From JBCDGZ01 sp038750655 (GTDB lineage Bacteria > Bacteroidota > Bacteroidia > Chitinophagales > Saprospiraceae): a DNA stretch of 7,297 bases. The stretch lies in contig JBCDGZ010000229.1 of the NCBI GenBank assembly GCA_038750655.1, positions 1 through 7,297 of the forward strand, read 5' to 3'. This document shows, piece by piece, positions 1 through 5,595 of the stretch. The translations under genes were made by a program, and so were the position numbers. Every line of letters begins with the position of its first letter. Position 1 is the stretch's first letter. Under the pieces are notes generated by a model. The model saw only the letters and a list, made by a program, of their open reading frames with translations, made no database searches and was not told the origin of the DNA.

Positions 1-191
1 ACTCGTGCACGTTTTTCAAACGAGGCACTTCGAGTATCTAGATAATTATTCATAACACTTTGCGAGCGTGTTTGAAAAGCATCCACTTTAGTGACGTAAG
101 CTTCACCTGCGGTTTTAGAGAAAAATTCCCAAGTCTCGACTACCCTCCCTACTCCAGAGCCGGCCCCCTCCACTGAGGGCCGCTCCACCAT
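1..191 (-). CDS. Partial minus-strand open frame of unknown function, runs off left edge
   Basis: A minus-strand frame opens with ATG at 191-189 and stays open to base 1. The part from about base 120 leftward reads like real protein (it contains GEAYVTKVDAF, then SVMNNYLDTRSASFEKRAR) and uses ordinary codons. The part from 191 to about 120 is only the antisense of the regulator's linker, so the true gene, if any, probably begins or was cut near 100-125. The NYLDTRSAS stretch faintly recalls the NYFxxRSTNASAES region near the C-terminus of some Bacteroidota DDE transposases, but the match is too weak to name it. It could equally be a chance open frame of about 63 codons. No start signal can be judged. 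I do not assign a function. Confidence 0.25.
   Translation of the reverse strand, partial: MVERPSVEGAGSGVGRVVETWEFFSKTAGEAYVTKVDAFQTRSQSVMNNYLDTRSASFEKRAR
13..78. repeat. Short inverted repeat, 9-base arms
   Basis: TTTTCAAAC at 13-21 is matched by its reverse complement GTTTGAAAA at 70-78, with 48 bases between. It lies in the stretch left of the truncated regulator. It is too short and too A/T-simple to be called a transposon end, and both arms fall inside the minus-strand open frame. Confidence 0.25.
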
Positions 192-963
192 ACTCGTCGT
201 CGAAGACAACGCCGACCTCCGACAATACATCGAAAGCGTCCTGCAAAGCAACTACCAAGTGCAAACCGCCGAGCACGGCCAAGCCGCACTGGATTGGCTA
301 AAAGCCGAAGACCGCCCCCTGCCCGCGCTCCTCCTCTCCGACATTATGATGCCCATCATGGACGGCATCGAACTGCTCACTGCCGTCAAAGGCGACGACC
401 AACTGCGCCACATTCCCATGATCATGCTGACGGCTCGCCAAAGCATGGACGTCAAGCTCGACGCTCTGCGGATCGGCGTGGACGACTACCTCACCAAGCC
501 CTTCAACGAAAAGGAACTGATCACTAGAGTGGGTAACCTAATTGCCAATAATCAAAATAGGTATTTGCCCACTCCTGGCACTGCTGTCAAACAAAAGGGC
601 AAGGCGACTCCACAGCTCTCCGCCATCGACCTCCAATGGCTAGAAACCGTAGAGCACCTGATCGTCGAACACATCGCCAATCCCAGTTTTATCCTCAAAG
701 ACATCGCCCCCCTCATCAATATGTCCTACAACGGTTTTCAGCAAAAGATCAAAAAAATAAGCGGCCTGACTCCCAAGCAATACCAGCGTTCTATCAAACT
801 CAACAAGGCGCGCCAGATTCTCAAGAGCGGCAAGGTCAAGACCGTCTCGGAAGTCCTTTACCAACTGGGCTTCGAAAACCACTACCACTTTTCCAAAATC
901 TACAAACAAGAATTTGGCATCATGCCCTCCGATGAACTCAGAGCCATCAGCTTCCCTTCCTGA
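100..963 (+). pseudogene. 5'-truncated hybrid two-component regulator: receiver plus AraC-type DNA-binding domain
   Basis: This is the C-terminal third of a hybrid two-component system protein, the one-piece sensor kinase/regulator typical of Bacteroidota. The frame is open only from base 100, after stops at 43, 73 and 97. A receiver domain starts near 187 with the acidic pocket VVEDN (199-210), phospho-acceptor Asp at 340-342 in SDIMMPIMDG, the conserved Thr at 430-432 and the Lys at 496-498 in TKPF, so it looks chemically intact. A linker leads to an AraC/XylS domain (about 616-960) with two helix-turn-helix units; the second carries GFENHYHFSKIYKQEFG. The residues before the receiver (SQVSTTLPTPEP) resemble the last strand of a kinase ATPase domain, but the G-box motifs expected just upstream (GLGLxLV type) are absent in all three frames. 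No ATG/GTG/TTG lies in frame before the GTG at 259, which is inside the receiver. I infer a gene broken by deletion or insertion, probably non-functional, although a receiver-plus-AraC product cannot be excluded. Confidence 0.8.
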
Positions 964-1002
964 TTTTTGGACTTCACTCCCGAACCTTAGATTCCTTTCC
1001 CT

Positions 1003-1037
1003 GAGCTACCATTTGCTCAGTAGCTCTTACCTTTTTT
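1003..1037 (+). terminator. Possible factor-independent terminator after the regulator
   Basis: GAGCTAC at 1003-1009 pairs perfectly with GTAGCTC at 1020-1026 around a 10-base loop, followed shortly by a T run at 1032-1037. It begins 40 bases after the regulator's stop. The stem is short and the T run is offset by five bases, so strength is doubtful. Confidence 0.4.
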
Positions 1038-1051
1038 CCTCCAAGCAGTTT

Positions 1052-1069
1052 TCTTGAACTTATTCAAGA
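1052..1069. repeat. Perfect 7-bp hairpin in the intergenic region
   Basis: TCTTGAA (1052-1058) and TTCAAGA (1063-1069) form a perfect inverted repeat with a 4-base loop. It sits just upstream of the likely -7 promoter element, where an operator or a second terminator stem would fit. It has no T run immediately after it. The role is inferred only from position. Confidence 0.35.
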
Positions 1070-1089
1070 TTTCTGCTATAGGTCCCCCA

Positions 1090-1097
1090 TAGCTTTG
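1090..1097 (+). promoter_or_regulatory. Bacteroidota-type promoter -7 element (TAGCTTTG)
   Basis: TAGCTTTG matches the Bacteroidota primary-sigma -7 consensus TAnnTTTG exactly and lies 25 bases before the ATG at 1123. A start of transcription near 1103 would leave a short leader. I find no convincing TTTG/TTG -33 element at the usual 19-21 base spacing, so this rests on the -7 box alone. It is the best candidate for driving the three exported-protein genes that follow. Confidence 0.4.
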
Positions 1098-1122
1098 TTG
1101 TCGTCAACATAATTAGAACCAA

Positions 1123-2673
1123 ATGCTAAAAAAATCACCTATGAAAAGAACCTACCAACTACCGATGCTCCTGCTCGCCTTAGTGCTGTGGTGTCAGCCG
1201 GTAGCCCTGAAGGCCCAGCTGTCTTCGAAAGGCAAGGAGACGCTTGCCCACAGTACCATTGCTAATAACCAGCAACGCCCTGCGGTGGCCATGAACAGCG
1301 CCGAGGACTACTTCGTGGTCTGGGAAAGCCAGGGCCAGGATCAAGAGGGCTACGGCATTTACGCCCAGGTGCACCAGAAAGACGGAAAAGTCCAGCAGCG
1401 TGAATTTGCCGTGAACACCGATGGGACAAATGATCAGCGATTTCCGGATGTAGCGATGAATGCCGCCGGCGAGGCGGTAGTCGTCTGGCAATCGTACCGC
1501 CAGGGTAGCGCTGGCTGGGATGTTTATATGCAACGCTACAACCGCAATCTGGTGGCCGAAGGGACTAACGAATGTACTCACGTAGAAGTAGCGGGGCGGC
1601 AGGCGATGCCCAAGGTCGCTATAGATGATGCGGGGCATTATGTGGTGGTTTGGGAAAATGATGGCGATATATACGCTCGGCGCTATAGTGCGAATGGCGA
1701 GGAGGCCCACGCCGCCTTTCGGGTCAATACGACGATGGACGGGGTACAGCATTATCCTGATGTGGTCATGCACAGCGATGGTGCTTTTGTGGTGGTCTGG
1801 CAATCTTACGGGCAGGACGGCGATGGCTTTGGCATCTACGGTCAACGCTACGATGCAGCCGGTGTGCCCCAGGGCGGCGAAACCTTGATCAATACTTCGA
1901 CTTCGGGACAGCAGACTAGCCCGGCGCTGGGCATGGATGCGCGCGGCAATTACGTTGTCGTTTGGACCGACAGTGAGGCGGATGGCGATGGAAAAGGGAT
2001 ATTGGGCCAAATGTATTTCGCGAATGGAGCGACCCTTGGCAATCCTTTCCAGGTCAATTCCACTACAGCCGGAACGCAGGATAATGCCGATGTGGCCATG
2101 ACTGCCAATGGGGCCTTCTCGGTGGTTTGGAACAGCTATGGGCAGGATGGAGACTACACCGGTGTCTACAACCAAAGCTATAGCGCGGAGGGCATCGCCA
2201 ATGGAACCGAGACTCTGGTCAATACGACCACCGACTACTTCCAGCAGTTTCCGGCCATTGCCATTTGGGACAATGCCGAATCGGTGATTGTTTGGCAGGA
2301 TGGGGCGCAGGAGGAGCGCAAGACCCTGGATGCCGACGGCTACGGGGTGGTCCTGCGAAGCTACGACGCCGTTGACCTTCCGGCGGAGTTGACCCGCTTC
2401 GAGTCCACCGAGGCGGACCCTCGCAACCAGCAGTCCACCAGCCTCACCACCAAGGACGATCTCTTTACCATTTTCCCCAACCCCGCAACGGACTTCATCA
2501 TTATCGATAAGGCCAGCGACGGCGATTGGGTGGAAATCTTCAGTGCCAACGGGCAGTTTGTGGAAGAATTTCAGCTGCAGGCCACCAATCAAAAGTATTC
2601 AGTTGCTCAACTTCCCAAGGGCAGCTATTTCGTAAAAATCGGAGCCGCCGTCCAGCGGTTGGTCATCCAATAA
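1123..2673 (+). CDS. Secreted seven-repeat (propeller-like) protein with T9SS C-terminal sorting domain
   Basis: The protein has 516 residues from the ATG at 1123. A second in-frame ATG at 1141 (MKRTYQLP) gives a more standard signal peptide and may be the real start; neither has a Shine-Dalgarno site. The signal peptide ends at about VALKA|Q (residue 31). Residues about 49-428 hold seven repeats of roughly 50-55 residues with the core P-x-VAM-x(4)-G-x-(Y/F)VVVW, then a polar QDGDG-type loop, (I/V)Y-x-QRY and VNT. Seven such units suggest a seven-bladed beta-propeller. Residues 447-516 form a type A T9SS sorting domain: FPNPATDFI, a middle VEIFSANGQ strand and a final LPKGSYFVKI...RLVIQ. The protein should cross the inner membrane by Sec and the outer membrane by T9SS, ending on the surface or outside. 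No catalytic motif is visible, so a binding or structural role is inferred. It is the first gene of the likely transcription unit. Confidence 0.85.
   Translation: MLKKSPMKRTYQLPMLLLALVLWCQPVALKAQLSSKGKETLAHSTIANNQQRPAVAMNSAEDYFVVWESQGQDQEGYGIYAQVHQKDGKVQQREFAVNTDGTNDQRFPDVAMNAAGEAVVVWQSYRQGSAGWDVYMQRYNRNLVAEGTNECTHVEVAGRQAMPKVAIDDAGHYVVVWENDGDIYARRYSANGEEAHAAFRVNTTMDGVQHYPDVVMHSDGAFVVVWQSYGQDGDGFGIYGQRYDAAGVPQGGETLINTSTSGQQTSPALGMDARGNYVVVWTDSEADGDGKGILGQMYFANGATLGNPFQVNSTTAGTQDNADVAMTANGAFSVVWNSYGQDGDYTGVYNQSYSAEGIANGTETLVNTTTDYFQQFPAIAIWDNAESVIVWQDGAQEERKTLDADGYGVVLRSYDAVDLPAELTRFESTEADPRNQQSTSLTTKDDLFTIFPNPATDFIIIDKASDGDWVEIFSANGQFVEEFQLQATNQKYSVAQLPKGSYFVKIGAAVQRLVIQ
1267..2406 (+). repeat. 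Seven protein-level tandem repeats of about 55 codons
   Basis: The units begin near residues 49, 105, 160, 209, 264, 319 and 374 of the 516-residue protein. The most conserved block is VVVWQSYGQDGDG followed by (I/V)YGQRY. Unit 3 is shortened in the polar loop (WENDGDIYARRY) and unit 7 is the most divergent, with an insertion before DGYGVVLRSY. The repeats are clear in protein but diverged in DNA, so they are old. Confidence 0.8.
2461..2670 (+). other. Type A T9SS C-terminal sorting domain
   Basis: The last 70 residues follow a Ser/Thr/Gln-rich linker and have the usual signature: FTIFPNPATDF at the start, EIFSANGQFV in the middle, LPKGSYFVKI and a basic/hydrophobic end RLVIQ. In the family this domain is recognised by the T9SS outer-membrane machinery and usually removed on export. 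Confidence 0.85.
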
Positions 2674-2688
2674 TCACCTAAAGCTCCA

Positions 2689-2713
2689 AGTTGCGATGAA
2701 GTGAATCGCAATT
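2689..2713. repeat. Hairpin between the propeller gene and the first fibre gene
   Basis: TTGCGAT (2691-2697) pairs perfectly with ATCGCAA (2705-2711) around a 7-base loop. A G-T wobble (2690/2712) and an A-T pair (2689/2713) extend it to nine pairs. No T run follows, so it is not a standard terminator. It could be an mRNA-stability or processing element that sets relative expression of the two genes. Its presence speaks against the GTG at 2701 as the start of the next gene, because that codon lies in the loop. Confidence 0.45.
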
Positions 2714-2733
2714 GGTATCAAATAATTCAGCAC

Positions 2734-5595
2734 ATGAAAAGATATATGTTAAACCTATTGTTCCTACTACTTTCTGTAGGAACGCTCTCTGCGCAGTCGG
2801 TCATTTATGTCGATGCCGATGCCGCAGGCAATAACGATGGCAGCTCCTGGATGGATGCCTACAATTACTTACAAGACGCTCTAGCGGCGGCTACTAACGG
2901 CAACGAAATCTGGGTAGCCGAAGGCACCTATTACCCCGATGAGGGCAACGGCCAGTCTAATAATAACCGTTCGTCGACTTTCAACCTGGTGAGCGGGGTG
3001 AGCGTCTACGGCGGATTTAGCGGAGTAGAGACCAGCAGAACCCAAGCTGCTCCCAATACCCATACGACCATACTGAGTGGCGAACTTAACCAAGATGGGA
3101 ATTGGAATAATGGTAATTCCTACAACGTGGTTTATGCCTATGAGATCACCGATGAGGTGACACTGGACGGTTTTACTATCCAAGATGGATACGGTAATGG
3201 TAGCAGCAACGAAAAAAGGGGAGGAGGTCTGCACAACAGAAATACCCAAGATTATTTGACCGTTTCTCATTGTACTTTCCGGAACAACTTCGGTGGACAA
3301 AGAGGCGGCGGTGCCTACAACGGTGCTCACAATACCCTACTGAAAACGACTTACCTCAACTGTATTTTTGAAGATAACGAGGGGAAAAATGGCGGTGGAG
3401 CTTATAACTTTGCGGCTAATGGTAATCGCTGTGAGGTGCGATACATCAATTGTGTTTTTGATAATAATAAGGCCAATGTCGATGGAGGAGGACTTAGGAC
3501 TTGGGGGACAAGTGGAGGAGACCCGAACGCTATGTTTACCAACTGCACTTTCTACAATAACAACGCTTCTGGCGATGGCGATGCCTTTCGTTGTTCCTCT
3601 CTTTCCAATCATTATCTGACCAATTGCATCGTCTGGCAAAATGGTAATGATGAGTGGGAAACCAATGCTGGTAATACTTACATCGCCTATTCTATTGTCA
3701 ACCGCGACTTGAATAACCTGCCATCGGGTACTACGGATAATGGCAACAATAAGAATAGTGATCCACTCTTCGAGGATGCGGCCAACGGCGATTTTCGCTT
3801 GCAGGATGGCTCACCCGCTATCAATGTGGGCGATAATGGAGCCGATTTAGATGGTACGGGCAGTGAGCTGGATTCCATTGCTGACATCGCCGGGGATATT
3901 CTGGGCCAGCCTCGAATTGAGCAAGAAGAGGGCCTTGTAGACCTTGGTCCCTACGAAAAGCCTTATTGTGATTGCAACCATGCCGTCGGAACGAATGCGG
4001 GGGCGGCGATTACGACCGGTGTAGGGAATGCGATTTATGGACAAGAAGCAGGGGCTAATCTCAGCGCTGGTTCCTATAATTCTCTCATGGGCTATCAAGC
4101 TGGCCATCACCTGACCACTGCCGATAGTTCCATCATGGTCGGCTATAGAGCGGGCTATAATACGACGACCGGAAACAATAATATTTTTGTGGGAAACCTT
4201 GCCGGAGAGGAGAACACCTTTGGTCACGATAATATATTCCTGGGGTCTGAGGCCGGTAAAAACAATACCACAGGTCACCACAACATCTTGATTGGTGAAG
4301 AGGCTGGGGTGACAGTGACGACTGGATTTAACAATATCATCATTGGCGAGCATCTCGAAGATTACTATAATCCTGTTGAAATGACCGGTCGAGATAATAT
4401 TTTTATTGGAAATGATATAGACGAATGTACCACCGGAAGCTTTAATGTCGCCATTGGTGCAGGCTTTGGGGCCGGTACGGATTTGGCCACGGGAACCTAT
4501 AATGTCCTTTTTGGGAATAGTGCAGGAGTAGATATAAGTGCAGGGACTTGGAATACCTGTCTCGGTCATAATTCAGGGTACTTTACCGAACATGGAGATT
4601 ATAATACTTTTATCGGTTCAAATGCAGGGTATCACAACAATATTGCAAACCGCACCGATAATTCGAATTACAATACCTGCATCGGGGATAGCTGTGGGTA
4701 CTATGCTTATGAGGTACAGTTCAATGTAGGGATTGGCGCCAATGCTGGTCCTAATTACTCCACTAGATATGATTGTGATAAGAGCACTTATGCTGGGGCC
4801 TATATTGAATTGGATGAAAGTGATATTACATTGCTTGGTTACCATGCTTTTGGTGGGGGGCAGTACAGTGTGGGGATAGGGAGTGAGGCCAATATTCTTA
4901 AAACAGGCGCTATTGGCGTGGGGTACCAAACTTACCTTAATGGGGCTTACGGTATTGGCATTGGTTATGAAAGTGAAGTTTTGGGCGTCAGTGGAATCAG
5001 CATTGGCTATCAGGCCAGCTCGGCGGATAGCAGCGGGATTGCGATTGGTAAGAATGCACTGGCTAGCGGTGGATACAGCATTGCTTTAGGCAGTGGGGCT
5101 TCTGCCACAGGCTACAACTCGGCCGCCATCGGCTACGGAGCCTCCGTCAGCGGCAATCACGAAATCGTCTTTGGCAACGATTCTACCGCCACCATCGGCG
5201 GTACCGTAGATTTCACCGCCCTCTCCGACGGCCGTTTCAAAACCAATGTTCAAGAAAATATCATCGGGCTGGACTTTGTCCGTCAGCTCCGTCCCGTCAC
5301 CTACCAGCTCACCTTCGGTGATCACGGCCTGCAAACCGGCTTCATCGCTCAGGAAGTAGCGCAAGCTGCCAATGATGCCAACTTTACTTTCAGTGGCATT
5401 GACTATCGAGCGCATATGGACCGCTACGGCCTGCGCTACGCGGAGTTTGTCGTACCACTGGTCAAGGCCCTGCAAGAGCTAGAGCCGCAGCTAGAAAGAC
5501 AAAGCGCCGTCATTCAAGAGCAACAGGCTCAATTAGACAACTATAAGGCCGAATTGCTAGAATTGGCCGCCGCCATCAAGGCATTAGAAGAATAA
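2734..5595 (+). CDS. Large secreted fibre-like protein: beta-helix, YadA-like head repeats, S74 chaperone domain, coiled coil
   Basis: The protein has 953 residues from the ATG at 2734, chosen because a textbook signal peptide follows (MKRYMLNLLFLLL...LSA|Q, cut after residue 20); the frame also extends back to a GTG at 2701. Residues 21 to about 409 form a right-handed parallel beta-helix. It has Chlamydia Pmp-like GGG(A/L) and FxxN motifs (GGGLHN, FRNN, GGGAYN, FEDN, FDNN, FYNN) and ends in a choice-of-anchor-Q type block (GSPAIN at 359-364, VDLGPYE). A CDC pair at 412-414 opens the shaft: about 14 units of roughly 17 residues (429-675), then eight units of exactly 14 residues (709-820), like YadA/Hep_Hag left-handed beta-roll heads. 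Residues 831 to about 915 are a Peptidase_S74 intramolecular chaperone domain starting with SDGRFK and including TGFIAQEVAQAA. A Leu/Gln-rich coiled coil ends the chain. It probably folds as a trimer. I see no T9SS domain or membrane anchor. An adhesin or fibre role is inferred. Confidence 0.85.
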   Translation: MKRYMLNLLFLLLSVGTLSAQSVIYVDADAAGNNDGSSWMDAYNYLQDALAAATNGNEIWVAEGTYYPDEGNGQSNNNRSSTFNLVSGVSVYGGFSGVETSRTQAAPNTHTTILSGELNQDGNWNNGNSYNVVYAYEITDEVTLDGFTIQDGYGNGSSNEKRGGGLHNRNTQDYLTVSHCTFRNNFGGQRGGGAYNGAHNTLLKTTYLNCIFEDNEGKNGGGAYNFAANGNRCEVRYINCVFDNNKANVDGGGLRTWGTSGGDPNAMFTNCTFYNNNASGDGDAFRCSSLSNHYLTNCIVWQNGNDEWETNAGNTYIAYSIVNRDLNNLPSGTTDNGNNKNSDPLFEDAANGDFRLQDGSPAINVGDNGADLDGTGSELDSIADIAGDILGQPRIEQEEGLVDLGPYEKPYCDCNHAVGTNAGAAITTGVGNAIYGQEAGANLSAGSYNSLMGYQAGHHLTTADSSIMVGYRAGYNTTTGNNNIFVGNLAGEENTFGHDNIFLGSEAGKNNTTGHHNILIGEEAGVTVTTGFNNIIIGEHLEDYYNPVEMTGRDNIFIGNDIDECTTGSFNVAIGAGFGAGTDLATGTYNVLFGNSAGVDISAGTWNTCLGHNSGYFTEHGDYNTFIGSNAGYHNNIANRTDNSNYNTCIGDSCGYYAYEVQFNVGIGANAGPNYSTRYDCDKSTYAGAYIELDESDITLLGYHAFGGGQYSVGIGSEANILKTGAIGVGYQTYLNGAYGIGIGYESEVLGVSGISIGYQASSADSSGIAIGKNALASGGYSIALGSGASATGYNSAAIGYGASVSGNHEIVFGNDSTATIGGTVDFTALSDGRFKTNVQENIIGLDFVRQLRPVTYQLTFGDHGLQTGFIAQEVAQAANDANFTFSGIDYRAHMDRYGLRYAEFVVPLVKALQELEPQLERQSAVIQEQQAQLDNYKAELLELAAAIKALEE
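3214..3597 (+). repeat. Beta-helix coils with Pmp-like GGG / NCxFxxN motifs
   Basis: Four successive coils carry a GGG turn and an NC(T/I/V)F-x-(N/D)N type strand: HCTFRNN, NCIFEDN, NCVFDNN and NCTFYNN, followed by NCIVWQN. The Cys recurs at the same place in each coil, which in a parallel beta-helix would stack into an internal ladder. The pattern matches the GGA(I/L) and FxxN repeats known from polymorphic membrane proteins. Confidence 0.7.
4018..4755 (+). repeat. About 14 head repeats of roughly 17 residues
   Basis: Units follow G-x-x-N-x-x-x-G-x-x-A-G-x-x-x-T-T, for example GNNNIFVGNLAGEENTF, GHDNIFLGSEAGKNNTT and GTYNVLFGNSAGVDISA. Most units are 17 residues. Units 7 (with EHLEDYYNPVEMT), 9 and 12 (HNNIANRTDN) carry short insertions that would bulge from the shaft. 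The periodic N...G...AG pattern resembles trimeric autotransporter and tail-fibre shaft repeats that form a trimeric beta-roll. Confidence 0.8.
4858..5193 (+). repeat. Eight head repeats of exactly 14 residues (YadA/Hep_Hag-like)
   Basis: Starting at GQYSVGIGSEANIL, the protein divides into eight consecutive 14-residue units with no insertion: G-x-x-(S/G)-(I/V/A)-x-(I/L/V)-G-x-x-(A/S)-x-x-x, for example GGYSIALGSGASAT and GYNSAAIGYGASVS. Fourteen residues per turn is the known period of the YadA head beta-roll. The array ends eleven residues before the S74 domain's SDGRFK. Confidence 0.85.
5224..5478 (+). other. Peptidase_S74 intramolecular chaperone domain (first copy)
   Basis: The domain opens with SDGRFKTNV, matching the family's SDxRxK motif; characterised members (phage endosialidase and neck-appendage proteins) cut themselves just before this Ser after trimerisation. 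It continues with LDFVRQLRPVTYQL, TGFIAQEVAQAA, DRYGLRY and VPLVKALQELE. In gene coordinates the Ser is residue 831. The downstream Leu/Gln-rich stretch (to 5592) looks like a coiled coil that would hold three chaperone domains together. Confidence 0.85.

Noticed and set aside
259..963. GTG at 259 as the start of a stand-alone regulator
   Set aside because: It falls inside the receiver and would delete the acidic pocket VVEDN and the first strand and helix. The same frame reads as intact receiver back to 187.
1141..1215. Lipoprotein signal (LVLWC) in the propeller protein
   Set aside because: The residue before Cys is Trp, which does not fit a lipobox, and a standard cleavage site VALKA|Q follows.
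1180..2592. Long minus-strand open frame (470 codons) opposite the propeller gene
   Set aside because: It is the antisense of a clearly real, repeat-built, signal-peptide-bearing gene. Its apparent periodicity mirrors the sense repeats, and it has no domain or leader of its own.
2701..2733. GTG at 2701 as the start of the first fibre gene
   Set aside because: It adds eleven residues ahead of a complete signal peptide and lies in a hairpin loop; ATG at 2734 gives a normal exported protein.
4018..5193. CRISPR-like or non-coding tandem repeat array
   Set aside because: The periodicity is in the protein; DNA units are strongly diverged and the reading frame is continuous.
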